Source: Primula veris
Taxonomy: Eukaryota; Streptophyta; Magnoliopsida; Ericales; Primulaceae
Direction: 5' to 3'
DNA: 64,000 nt
NCBI GenBank assembly: GCA_963682055.1
Contig: OY821747.1
Coordinates: forward strand, 12,946,258-13,010,257
Shown here: piece after piece, positions 33,184 through 45,257 of the stretch
How positions within the stretch are numbered: the stretch's first letter is position 1
How the letters are laid out: the number at the start of each line of letters is the position of its first letter
Translations under genes and position numbers: made by a program
Notes under the pieces: model-generated
Told to the model about the DNA's origin: nothing
Database searches by the model: none
What the model saw: the letters and a program-made list of their open reading frames with translations, nothing else

Positions 33184-34166
33184 GTGAGTTATGCTAACAA
33201 CTTTTTTTGTTATTTAAATATATATCTTGATGAAATAAGAATTGGCTTGCTCCTCAAAATTTATTAATTCTCAAGTATGCCTTTTATAAGAATCACTTCT
33301 CTACTGTTATGCCAAAGTTAGTATTATGTTTTTAGGACAAGACTTACTTCATTTTAGACAATTGATTTATATTTACATATATTATAATCACAAAAAAAAT
33401 TAATATATATATATATATACACGCGTTGCGTGTGCGGCACGTAATACAATAAAAAAAAAATATGTATAGTTATGATATAAATATGTGGATAATACAAATA
33501 TATAGTTTAAGATTTAAAATAATGTTTGGTTGTTAAAGAGTAATAAATAGTTTTATTATTTTTTACTTTTTATATTTTTATGTGAGTATGGTATTATTGT
33601 AATTAATATAAAGGTCTAATGGTAATTTTGTAAAGAAATGGCTAAATTGGACAGTCTCAATTGACTTAGGTTGGCTTATTATAATAAAATGATATATATT
33701 GATTTGTTTGCTGTTTTTTCGGTTTTACATCACTCGGTTCGGTTTTCTTCAGGTTTTTTCGATTCGGTTTTATAGTAAATCGAGAGCGGACCGAATAGTA
33801 CTATATTTTATAGTAATTGTACACTAATATGTTACTAGGTTATATTTTGGGAGATTTATTTGTATTTAGAAATGGGTCTTTTATGCATGTATGAGTTGTC
33901 ATACAATTAGTGGCAAATTGACAAGTGTTAGGACATGTGTCATGAGTTGAAAGACACACATGACAAGTGTCATCATGTATGCTCTACACATGCCAAGTGT
34001 CATCATGTATGCTATACACATGACAAGTGTTTGCACATGTGTCATGTTTTAATTAAACACATAATAAATGTTAGTACACGTGTCATTCATGAATGGGAAA
34101 GTTGCATGCCTTGTGAAAACTGTTATGTCACTTGCCATTAGCTTAGTATACTTGGTGCATTGTATA
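33184..34166. other. spacer and minisatellite (unit B)
   Basis: A (TA)n tract with the left half of the GC hairpin deleted (near 33420), the TTCGGTTTT-type repeat near 33715-33780, and the palindromic minisatellite at 33918-34085. Confidence 0.65.
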
Positions 34167-34653
34167 GAACTATTATCTCTAAGGTATTGTTACTTTGTTG
34201 ATAGTTGGCCATCTTCAAAAGAAGAAAAGTGTCGAGGGAAAAGAAAATCATCAGATCAATATGTGTGCCTTTAACCAAGTCTTCACTTATTAGGATAAAC
34301 GGAATATATGTAGGCCTTAGAGATGTGATGGAAGGTCAAAAAAATATGAGCAAGTGTAAGCATTTCTCCATATAGTAAGTATATTTATTCAATACATATT
34401 TCTATGTTCACGCTGGGTGAATAAATAAAATGATGTATTGAATAAACAGACTTACCGTATAGAGAAATGTTCACACTTGCTCAAATTTTATTGATCGTCT
34501 ATCACATCAGTAAGGTCTATATAAATTCTATTTATCCTACTGATTGAATATTTGGGTAAGGACACACGCATATTGATCTGATAATTTTATTCTCGCTCAG
34601 CACTTTGCTTTCTGTGAAGATGACCAACTATCAACAAGAAATTAGAGATAATT
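34167..34653. repeat. long inverted repeat at the B/C junction
   Basis: Copy of 15484-15971 with arms of about 230 and 220 bases, outer TTGTTGATAGTTGG / CCAACTATCAACAA and the same centre. Confidence 0.85.
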
Positions 34654-35279
34654 CCTCAAAAAAAAATCAACCAAATCAATGAATTGGAGTAAACTTGTCA
34701 CCTCAATGGATTAAACAATAACATTTACATCCAATTATATATACGGCAACGTGAAAGTACAAGTCTCCAACTCCAAAATAAATTCTTTTTTTAAGATGTA
34801 AAGTATTAGTGTTGTTTTTTATGAAATCATACAATAACAAACACTAAAGTTCAAAATCCTTCTTTTCCGAGAACTATTTAATGGCCAAATAAAACTCCAT
34901 TGGGAAGCAACATAGAAAACTAACCAACAACTAAAAATGGAATAAATCACCCCGTTTAATTATCAACATCAATCTAATTCAAATGAGAAATGAAAAAGGC
35001 TCCAATACCTAATTGTATGTTATGCAAGATTGTTAAAGAAAATAACCCACAAAAACATCAACATCAATTGGGCTTATCATTGAAATGATAACACTAAGAA
35101 CTAGGAAAAAAAATCAAGTAAACACAATAAATCAACTTATTAAAAATTAAGGATTAAAATAAAAACATAGGTTTGTAACATTCGTGAATAGGTAACAAAA
35201 CTAAAACATAACAATAGTAGGAGATTGTACCTTTATATATTGTAGGTTGGATTGTCAGAAATAACCGTAAATCCAAAAA

Positions 35280-35348
35280 AATGGTGACATTTACTCGAAA
35301 CAAGACGAAGATAATGATGATGAAGACGACGATAACTCGTATGACAAG
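35280..35348 (+). pseudogene. truncated acidic/zinc-ribbon relic (unit C)
   Basis: Only the acidic stretch through NSYDK remains. At 35348 sequence jumps from GTATGACAAG to AAAAATCCAGGC, the counterpart of about 18522 in unit B. Junction bases AAG/AAGA are shared, consistent with a microhomology deletion. A 73-codon open frame across the junction (35281-35502) is created by the deletion and is not a real gene. Confidence 0.7.
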
Positions 35349-37605
35349 AAAAATCCAGGCTAATTTTGCTTGTTTCGTTGTCAATGTTGTTAAGATTGTG
35401 CTTAGATTAGAAACACTAAGATTAATGCTCAGTCACGCATATGAGCTCATTAAGATCCTCTCCTTAGTAAATCGATATTTATTGGTGTCAACTTATACCT
35501 AAGAGTTTGTATTAGATTGTATGATTTGTCTTTTCAAATCACTGATCATGTCAAAACCCTAACAAGAGTACAATACTAATTTCATGGGAGTACATTCTTC
35601 TCATGATCTTCATACTTGTCCACTAAACCATTGGCCTTTATTTAGTTGCAGCTTTTAAGCTTGGTATTCTGTTTTTTATTTGCTTAAAGGCTGGTGATTT
35701 GGCTCAAAAAAGGTTTCAAGGTTTCATTGAAAGAGCCTAGCCTAGTTTTGAACCACAACATATCCAGCTTACAGCAATCAGATAATCCAATATACTATAC
35801 GTTACACAAATAAAACTGAATAATTTTAAATCAATCCTATCCCATCAACCTAATTTTAAGAGTATTTTTCTTATTTCTTGCAGCCTTGCCCACTATTGCT
35901 TCCATTGCTCCGTTTCTCCGACCATCCTCCGCTAATTTATGGCGTGTAATTAAGAAGTCCGGCTTTGGGTGCTTCTTGGCCTGCTCACAAGTCACCACTA
36001 CTGCCACCTATCATCAAAGAAATCAGGTAGTGATCGTAGGAACAATCATGTAATGAAAACAAATAGAAAAAAATCTGCATGCATCACTGTCAATTTGAAG
36101 ATAAATTGAAAGGGCAAAGAAGATCCTCAAATGTAGAATCGATATTGTTTCTCGAGTAATGATTGACAGAGGAAAGACTGGTTAAAGTAACCTTAAAAAG
36201 ATAGACATGTTTTGTTTTTCTTTATATATAATTTTTTGCAGTGAGCAACTGTGACATGTTTTATACTTTTCTTCAATACTAGTGCAAATAGTTATAGGAC
36301 GACCGATGATTTGAAAGACAAGAAAGTAGTGTTTTCAGCTTATTGAGCAATTTTTTTATTTTTTTTAGAATACATTGTTGGAGAAAGAACGCATATGCTT
36401 ATTGAGCAATTATTTACGAAAGATGTGGACAGAAAGTTAACGAGTTTGGTGAAGCTACAATTTGAATTTTTAACTGATAACAAGGTCAAAAATTTTTGAG
36501 TATATTTTTTCTTACGCATAGATTTATGGGAAGAAAAAGTTTTATCAATAAATAGGGTAAATGAAAAAAAAAAACCTTCATAGATGACTTCAGAAAAACA
36601 ACAAATTGGGTCTCGTGTACTTTTTATGAATATATGATAGTATAATTTTCTTACGCATGGATTCATGTGTAGAAAAAGCTATCACAACAAATAGTATAAT
36701 TAGAAAAACACTTCATCTTAAATGACTTGAAAAAAAAACATTGATGTGTATTAAAATACTGACATCAAACTAAAAAAAGGAACAAAGACAATTGGGTCAA
36801 ATAATAATTTATAAAGCATGATGTATAGATGGACATACCTTTCATTCTATTTTCATAAATTAAAATACTCAAAACAAGCTAAAGGTAAACTGATATCATG
36901 ACATGAATACGAAAGGAACAAAAAAATCTGGGTCAAATAATAATTTATAAAGCATGCTATTTTGATAAAACATAAAAAGAAAAAAAGAGGTAAATTTCAT
37001 ATGCCAAACCACAAATATTTAAAGACTCTTTGAAAAAAACATAAATTAAAGAGTCAGTACAAATAAATAGGGTTCCATACATACCCATATTTATAGCACT
37101 TCCATAAAGAGATATAAGGAATTACCTGTGATTTTACGAAGCTAAAAAGTATCAAATGAGTGGGGTCAAAGAGTTTGGGTACAGAATTGTGTTTTGTACT
37201 TTTATTTATGTAAACCTAAATATTAAATGGGTGTCAGTACACGGGATCCATTTTGGGTACAGAGTTGTTTTATTTTTTGGTAAAATGAAATTCCCTTTTC
37301 ATTATCCTTTCTTTAAATAAATAAATAAAAACTCCCCCAACTTGTACTTCCCCCCTCAACATAAAGAAAGTGTTCTTTTAAAAAAAAAATATTTGGTGGG
37401 GAAAGACCCATATTTTAATTTTATTAATTTAGGAAATAAAATGTGGTTTTTCTTTACACAAACCTGCACTTTCATTAAGATAACAAGAACCTTACCCAGC
37501 TTTACATCGCAATTCTCCTACTCAATTACACACACCACATAAAAAAGATAACTCAAATATCAAATATCAAAAAAAAAAAAAAAAACAGGTCCGTAGATTA
37601 AAACA
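35349..37605. other. spacer of unit C
   Basis: Diverged counterpart of about 8480-10736 of unit A, with the exon-like segments at about 35884-36027 and 36369-36500. No element is inserted at its TCAAAGAGTTTGG (near 37166). Confidence 0.6.
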
Positions 37606-37759
37606 TTAGTCACATTTAACCCAACGTATTCTAAAATAGCATATCCTCATCTATTCAAGCATATAAGAGCCAAAAGTTTTTGCAGGAACAAAAGAATCGT
37701 TAATAAGTAAAACTAATACCGCTTGATCCACTGTTCGCAAGAATATCCGTCGTATTTTT
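37606..37759 (-). pseudogene. truncated RNase H-like fragment (unit C)
   Basis: Carries the C-terminal end of the frame seen in units A and B, with indels, and stops at 37759, where the foreign block begins. Confidence 0.55.
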
Positions 37760-39207
37760 CTGTAGATATGCCCATGCAAAATGAAGTTGCTACAAGCCGG
37801 TATAATGGTAAGGGGTTAAGTTTCTTTTCTTATAAATGATTCTATAGATGTGGAATGTAGAAGCTATTAATTATTCAGAATCTGAATGTGTTAAAAGATT
37901 TGTTGATATCCCGTTCCATTTAATACGTGTTTACTGCTACAAATAATACTTTATATTCTCACATCGATATCTTTATTTGGTGATTTTTTTTACAGAGTGC
38001 TTGCTAGACAGGATTCAAATGATGTTTCAATCGAATTTCTTGCTCTTGTAGATGAGGTCATACTTATTTTTTGGTTTTTTTTAGCTAATTTCTTATTTAT
38101 GTGCTAATTTATTCCTGTTTTTGGTTTTAACATTGTTTGGCATATACCAACATTATATATCTTCTCATATTTCAGGTAGCTAGCAGCTTGGGATATACTT
38201 TGGAGTAAATCTATCAAACTTTACACTGTAAACCCATCTTGGGATATACTTTCGAGTAAATCTATCAAACGTATGGCTAATTATTATCCTAAATTTAGTT
38301 CAAATTTTGTAATTATTGAATTTTCATTAAAAAAAACTTATGTTTGAAAATTACATTGGTTGTGCTCATGAGCGGTTATTTATATGCAGATGGGCGTCAT
38401 ACATTTTCGTGGTGCAATGGATCTTAGTAGATTAATCACCCCCAAATTTGATGGTCATAGATAAGTCGTCCGGTGATCCAATAGTCATGGTTCTTGTTAT
38501 GCGAGAAATCTTCTTCTTGTTTCTATTAAACGTGTGCAATCTCCAACGCCAATGTGTACAACTTGATAGTCTGATCATGTAGAATGTTTCGCCATCGGAA
38601 ATAAGTGGTTATGTAAAATTTTGGAAATTTTCGCTTGTATGGTTGATTTTTTTTTTAGTTTTACCTATTTTTGTTATGAAATCAAGTTCATATGTTTTTT
38701 GTTAATTGTTCATATTGTAAATGTTACATCCATAAATGGTTTGTTAAATCAATGATTATTTGTGTTTTGATTAATTATTGTTTGAATAGTATCATTTTCT
38801 ATAATAGAATAGTTTCCGTATAACATATTAATAAAAATTGCTACAATAAAATCTTTAAATATAAAAATGATTTGGTAGTATAGTTAAATAATTAAAAATT
38901 GTAACAGATTTGCTTCAAATTAATTCATGTTACAAAAGTGTTGCCTTTTTGCATCATAAAAACCCACCAAGTAGCAACATAATAAAATATGTTACAATTT
39001 ATGTCACTAATATAGCATCATAAAAATATGTTACAATTATGTTACTAATGATAATAATGTGTTGCTAAGTTAGCTGCTAAAATCTGCAGCAAGCCAAACA
39101 ATAACAAACCTTTTTTTTAATAAATTGTTGCTAATTTTAGTTAGAAACATAAATAGTATAACTAGAAACATATTTTTTTGTTGCTGTATGACTTTTTTCT
39201 TGTAGTG
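37760..39207 (+). mobile_element. CACTA (En/Spm) transposon 3' part
   Basis: The right end TTTTTTCTTGTAGTG at 39193-39207 is the reverse complement of the canonical CACTACAAGAAA terminus and is followed by TTA, a possible 3-bp target copy. The preceding 350 bases are rich in GTTAC/GTTGC(T) motifs on both strands, as in CACTA subterminal arrays. Further left are GT-AG bounded coding-like exons: up to 37807 (NEVATSRYNG), 37996-38056 (RQDSNDVSIEFLALVDE) and 38176-38208 (VASSLGYTLE, then TAA), plausibly the 3' end of an En/Spm-type protein gene. A 35-bp segment (GGGATATACTTTGGAG...) is repeated near 38189 and 38240. The left terminus is absent. Confidence 0.65.
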
Positions 39208-39239
39208 TTAGAGATACAACCTAACATTCAAATTCACAC

Positions 39240-39274
<35 letters not shown>

Positions 39275-39899
39275 GTAGCTTATAATACTCTTTTAGCCCG
39301 CCACGTTGAAAATCATGAAAAAGCTCTCATTAATATATAAGTCGATCAGTTAATGTTGACGAGCCAAAACTCCTCGACACCTGATTAGGAAACAATTTTC
39401 TGACCTATAATGCCAATCCAGGTCGTCTCCTTCACTAGTACGTATTCGATAGAAGAAAAAAGAACGTGTTGAAAAATAATTCCGACTGTTCCTTTGTTCT
39501 GTAAACAATCCTGATGGGAAAAATATTGGCCTATAGAGTGTAAGCTGACGACCTCCCGGGCCATTTAATTTAACAAGGAGAACCCTGCAAGACGACTTAC
39601 ACAGCTGATGATGTGCTTAATGTTAAAAAAATATGATCATATGCTGCTATAAACCATTTCGCAGTTGAATTAGCAATTATAAGGAAAAATATGGAACTTA
39701 CGATCTAAATAAAGAAATCCAGTTCATCCATACGACATACTAGTTGATATTAGAAACGAAAACACGTTTCATTCTCAACACCAAGTAGATGATTATTACA
39801 AAGAAGAAGCAATCATTTGCTGACCATAAACATAAAAACAACATGAATACGTATTCTTGTGAGAATGATCAGAAGACCTTTTTGACACTCGTTTTCCAT
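39208..39899. other. foreign spacer in unit C
   Basis: Not found in other units. Contains a (TA)n tract at about 39243-39272. No gene recognised. Confidence 0.6.
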
Positions 39900-40461
39900 T
39901 CACACCCTCCCCAATTCCCTTTTATACTTTTCATATAAAGCTTTTTCCTTCAATTCAGCTTCCGCTTGCTTCCTATACCACTCTCTCTTCAGCCCTCAAC
40001 TCCAGTCTACAAATTCCAATTTCTAAAGAAATACCAAAACAAGTGAGATTAAAATTACTAAAATTGGAAAATATATGTATGATAAGCAGTCAAATATCAC
40101 ATAAATAAAGATGAAAGGAACGACAAGAGGCTTACATTGATCGATACTCCATTATTGGTCTGTGGAGGAAAAATAAATCAAACAAAGAGATAGCAAGCAT
40201 AAAGTTAAGAACTAAAAGGCATACAGAATGAATTTTACACACTCAGGAAAAAAAAGTTGAAGTAGAGGACTTACTCCACAATGGACATGATGATCAACAT
40301 ACCACATCCCACCACAACACCAACTAGGGATGAAAAATAGTAAACAGAAGGATTAAGAATAAAAGTACGAAGGTAGATAGTCGGTATATACGAATGAAAG
40401 CTTATTTGAAATATATGAGGTTAGAGAAATAAAAAATCTTACGGGATTGCAAAGGAGCCAT
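39900..40461 (-). pseudogene. small single-pass membrane protein gene relic, four exons
   Basis: On the minus strand: exon 40461-40443 (ATG, MAPLQS), then GTAAG; exon 40323-40275 (LGVVVGCGMLIIMSIV) between CTAG and GTAAGT; exon 40159-40136 (EPIMEYRS) between CACAG and GTAAGC; exon 40006-39900 after TTTGTAG (ILELRAE, later WYRKQAEAELKEKALYEKY), ending TGA at 39900-39902. Phases join cleanly across the first three introns. In the last exon a GAGAGAG run puts the second half one base out of frame, so the copy is probably dead or uses another junction. The product would be about 65 residues: short N-terminus, one hydrophobic helix, then a charged coiled-coil-like tail. I do not recognise the family. 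Present only in unit C. Confidence 0.55.
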
Positions 40462-40990
40462 GACGTACTAGACCTGCACATATAAGAGGAATGTTTAGAA
40501 TCAGCTGTATTAGAAGTGCCCAAGTCTAAATAATCGTTGCACACGCGTTAAATGTACGATACCTAATAATATATATATGATGCCGATAAATAAAGCTAAT
40601 ATTTTTAAATAAATAAATAAATATCGATGAATAAATATAATAAATTAACAATCGTATATAAAGACTAATATAATGTTTTACTCTTATGGAGATTTTGTTT
40701 TAAATATTTAGTTCGATGGGAATATCTGATCAGGAAAGTTAATTACTATCTACATGCAATTAAGAAATTTTTTTAGTCATTTTCTATTAAAATGGCTATT
40801 ATTCATTTCTCAGGGTATATAAGTTGCGTCGGTGAAAAAAAAATCCAGAACCATTTAACAAAATTACAAAATTTTAATTAGATGAATAGGAGACAGTTTC
40901 TGAAACAAATGGCTGATAAGTACAATATAATCATAGGCTCATGATGGATATATATGTTTATAGCTTTGTTAAACATTATAAGCCCTGGTT
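40462..40990. other. end of foreign block and return to unit C
   Basis: Foreign sequence to about 40697, probably including the 5' UTR and promoter of the minus-strand small gene; ATAAATAAATAAATA-type repeats near 40605. From TTTAAATATTTAGTTCGATGG (near 40698) unit sequence resumes, matching unit A at 12304. Confidence 0.7.
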
Positions 40991-41281
40991 GTGTTGGAGG
41001 TTTACAAATTTTTACTAAAAATAGTTTCAGACCCAAACCGAGAGGGACTATCAGGACAATCGAGGTTCACTTTATCGCATCTTTTATATCAAGTTGCGAG
41101 TGAGAATCCATGGTGGGGCCCTACGCTAGTCTCTCTTGTAGATTTAGTCGAGGTGCGCGTGAACAACGCTGGCCCGAACACCACGATTTATATTTGTATA
41201 TATATATATATATATATATTTACTTTCGTAGAAGATATATTTGTCTATATTTTTTATCCTTTTTAATTTTGATTTATGCAG

Positions 41282-42842
41282 GTTCTTGACAACGGTGAGA
41301 TGATCGATTGTGTACTAATTTTCTTTAAGCAACCGGCATTTGAAAATCCACTACTCAAGGATTAAAGGTTTAAAATTTTGGGTTTACATATATATGAAAG
41401 TATATTTATTTTTTTAGTGAAATTCGAAAAACTAGTCTTTTAATAAATCAACAATTATATATTTTATGTCCAAAAGACATTATATTTGTCCTTCGTTATA
41501 TGATAATCTGAAGCGAATTGAGTACATTATTAAAGCATACTTTTAATATGCTAAAATTTTGAGTGAAGTAACTAGATTTTATTTATTTTGTTCACTATCC
41601 CCAGTAAGAAATAAGATCAGCGTTCATAAGGTGGGAAAATTCCGAGAATTGTCTGGATTATATTTTATTTAGGTAGAAATTAACTAACACAGAAGCGATT
41701 GTGTCACTCTCTTTATTTGATGTCAACAACATCGTTTTTCGTCATAAGTATTGGGCTATTAAGTTAGGAAAAAGTGACAAATATACTCAAGGTTCAAGTA
41801 AATTAATATATATGTTTCCCATTCTATAGTTTTATTTCATATATACTAAAAACATTTTAGAAACATTTGGATAGTTTCACATATATAAAAGACAATATGA
41901 TTTTTGTGATTATTATTTATTCGAGTGAGACGACCATTGATCATGTTCCGAAGTAAATATTCGATTTTTTTAAAAAAAAAACAAAATTAAAAAGAGGACC
42001 CGGCTATGAAATCAAGCAACATAGGTATATGTTCACCCTTGCATAGTGTGCATCGTCTTAAATGCTTGCTTATAATCATCATTATGAATATGAATACATA
42101 ATATTAACAAGATAAATAACATGTCTTAGAAATTTTTCCTAATGAACAATATATATCGTTGTTTTATGTTGAAACAGATAAAGGCTAGCTCATATCCAAC
42201 TGTCTTAGACAAAACGAATGATACTCAACCAAAAATAACCCAGAGTAAAAACATATACGGTGAGTGTCCCGATGGAACAATTCCGATCAAAAGGGCTTGG
42301 AATAACTGTGATGCTACTCATCAGAAATATAGCAATGATGCTACGCATTTTTCGGACCGATGGAGATATTTTTAGTAATTATATCGCCAATTATACACCA
42401 GAATTCTAGCTAACCCCACAAGCAGAAAAATAAAATCAAAACATTAGAGCTATATATCTTTAGATTTCGAAAAACCATAAGGAAATTAATTGCAAATTTA
42501 TAGTTATATCTTTTGTGTGTGTTAAGTATGCCAATGCTCTCCATGACAGCAATTGCCAAGGTGGAAAGGCGCTTCCTAACATGTGGAACCCTAGAGTCTT
42601 AAATCGAAAAGAGCGAAGCCTATCACAAATTTAGGTTGTGTCTGGGATCCGGGGATGAATTGAATTCCACTCAAGCTGGTTGGGTGGTAAGAGTTCATTT
42701 GCATTAGTTGTGTCTTTCATTTGTTTTCAATATCGCTCACTGATAATTTCTTTTCGTCTAATATATTTACTTCTTAATTTACAGGTTTATTCGGGCAAAT
42801 ATGGTAGTCGTAAACCAAGATTTTTTATATACTACGTACATG
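41282..42842 (+). pseudogene. neprosin-like gene relic, unit C
   Basis: Blocks at 41282-41367 (TAA 41363-41365), 42178-42375, 42527-42686 and 42785-42842, nearly identical to unit A, including the TTAAG acceptor of block 3 and the shared TAG and frame change. The C-terminal catalytic part is missing. Confidence 0.8.
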
Positions 42843-43057
42843 GTGAGTTATGCTAACAACTTTTTTTGTTATTTAAATATATATCTTTATGAAATAAGAA
42901 TTGGCTTGCTCCTCAAAATTTATTAATTCTCAAGCATGCCTTTTATAAGAATCACTGCGTTACTGTTATGCCAAAGTTAGTATTATGTTTTTAGGACAAG
43001 ACTTACTTCATTTTAGACAATTGATTTATATTTACATTTAGTATAATCACAAAAAAA

Positions 43058-43091
<34 letters not shown>

Positions 43092-43853
43092 TCATATATA
43101 TATACTAGTAATCGTGTCCCACCCGTTGCGTGTGCGGCACGTAATACAATAAAAAAATATAAAATATGTATAGTTATGATATAAATATGTGGATAATACA
43201 AAAAAAAAACATAGTTTAAGATTTAAATTAATGTTTTGTTGTTAAAGAGTAATAAATAGTTTTATTAGTTTTTACTTTTTATATTTTTATGTGAGTATGG
43301 TATTATTGTAATTAATATAAAGGTTTAGAGGTAATTTTATAATAAAATGGCTAAATTGGACAGTCTCATTTGACTTAGGTTGACTTGTTATAATAAAATG
43401 ATATATATATTGATTTTTTTGTTGTTTTTTCGGTTTTACATCACTCGGTTCGGTTTTCTTCGGGTTTTTTCGATTCGGTTTTATAGTAAACTGAGACCGG
43501 ACCGAATAGTACTATATTTTATAGTAATTGTACAATAATATGTTACTAGGCTATATTTTGGAAGATTTATTTGTATTTAGAAATGAGTCTTTTGTGCATG
43601 TATGAGTTGTCATACAATTAGTGGTAAATTGACAAGTGTTAGACATGTGTCATGAGTTGAAAGACACACATGACACATGCCAAGTGTCATCATGTATGCT
43701 ATACACATGACAAGTGTTTGCACATATGTCATGTTTTAATTAAACACATGATAAGTGTTAGTACACATGTCATTCATGAATGGGAAAGTTGCATGCCTTG
43801 TGAAAACTGTTATGCCATTTGCCATTTGTTTAGTATACTTGCTGCACTGTATA
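42843..43853. other. spacer, hairpin and minisatellite (unit C)
   Basis: Counterpart of 14448-15483: (TA)n at about 43066-43088, GC hairpin 43113-43141, TTCGGTTTT-type repeat, minisatellite 43630-43772 with one repeat fewer than unit A. Confidence 0.65.
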
Positions 43854-44341
43854 GAATTATTATCTCTAAGGCATTGTGTCTTTGTTGATAGTTGGCCATC
43901 TTCAAAAGAAGAAAAGTGTCGAGGGAAAAGAAAATCATCAGATCAATATGTGTGCCTTTAACCAAGTCTTCACTTATTAGGATAAACGGAATATATGTAG
44001 GCCTTAGTGATGTGATGGAAGGTCAAAAAAATATAAGCAAGTGTAAGCATTTCTCCATATAGTAAGTATATTTATTCAATACATATTTGTATGTTCACGC
44101 TGGGTGAATAAATAAAACTATGTATTGAATAAACAGACTTATCGTATAGAGAAGTGTTCACACTTGCTCAAATTTTGTTGATCGTCTATCACATTAGTAA
44201 GGTCTGTATAAATTATATTTATCCTAGTGATTGAATATTTGGGTAAGGACACACGCATATTGATCTGATAATTTTATTCTCGCTCAGCACTTTTCTTCAT
44301 GTGAAGATGACCAACTATCAACAAGAAATTAGAGATAATTC
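43854..44341. repeat. long inverted repeat at the C/D junction
   Basis: Nearly identical to the A/B copy at 15484-15971. Confidence 0.87.
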
Positions 44342-44966
44342 CTCTAAAAAAATCAACCAAATCAATGAATTGGAGTAAACTTGTCACCTCAATGGATTAA
44401 ACAATATCATTTACATCCAATTATATATACGGCAACGTGGGAGTATAAGTCTCCAACTTCAAAATAAATTCTTTTTTTTAAGATGTAAAGTATTAGGGTT
44501 GTTTTTTATGAAATCATACAATAACAAACACTAAAGTTCAAAATCCATCTTTTCCGAGAACTATTTAATGGCCAAATAAAACCTCATGGGAAGCAACATA
44601 GAAACCTAACCAACAACTAAAAATGGTATAAATCATCCCCATTTAATTATCAACATCAATCTAATTCAAATGAGAAATGAAAAAGGCTCCAATACCTAGT
44701 TGTATGTTAAGCAAGATTGTTAAAGAAAATAACCCACACAAACATCAACATCAATTGGGCTTATGATTGAAATGATAACACTAAGGACTAGGGGAAAAAA
44801 TCATGTAACCACAATAAATCAACTTATTAAAAATTAAGGATTAAAATAAAAACATAGGTTTGGAACATTGGTGAATAGGTAACAAAACTAGAACATAACA
44901 ATAGTAGGAGATGGTACCTTTATATATTGTAGGTTGGATTGTCAGCAATAACCGTAAATCCAAAAA

Positions 44967-45257
44967 AATGGTGACATTTACTCGAAACAAGACGAAGATG
45001 ATGATGATGAAGACGACGATAACTCGTATGACAAGAGTGAAGTTTCGTCATCCGACCCTTCGCCTATTTCCTATTCAAGAGATTATCAATTATATCCACT
45101 TGATCACAACAAAAGTGTGGTTTATATTAATAATAAAAGAGAAAACGTACTGGTTGTGACTGGTTGTAAGAGCTGCTTAATGTACTTCATGGTCCCGAAA
45201 CAAGAATCGATTTGTTCCAAATCTTGTGGTGAACTCTTTCACTTTGACCAATCCTAA
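44967..45257 (+). pseudogene. acidic/zinc-ribbon relic without the internal stop (unit D)
   Basis: Same relic as in A, B and E, but the codon that is TGA there is TCA (Ser) here (45075-45077). The frame is open from 44958 to TAA at 45255-45257, about 99 codons: DEDDDDEDDD acidic run, Ser-rich part, then VLVVTGCKSCLMYFMVPKQ, CSKSC and HFDQS. There is no ATG near the 5' end of the frame, so expression would need an upstream exon or an internal start (an ATG lies in LMYF). Because neighbouring bases group D with B, the TCA is more likely a secondary change than the ancestral state. Function, if any, unknown. Confidence 0.55.

Larger units (their letters stand above)
15939..34621 (+). repeat. tandem unit B (interrupted by element 2)
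   Basis: 18,683 bp, or about 9,976 bp after removing element 2 and one AAGAG copy. Contents and order match unit A. It differs from A at 17112-17214, where a 103-bp sequence replaces a 29-bp one; unit E shares this. Its right half is a distinct lineage from that of A and C, and resembles unit D. Confidence 0.95.
34622..44308 (+). repeat. tandem unit C (deleted and patched)
   Basis: 9,687 bp. Two changes offset each other: loss of about 1.86 kb at 35348, and replacement of about 1.4 kb (counterpart of 10890-12304) by 2.94 kb of foreign DNA at 37760-40697. The left part is the most diverged copy in the array; the right part (40698-44308) is nearly identical to unit A, for example the 91-codon frame at 40991 gives the same protein as that at 12595. 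Confidence 0.93.
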
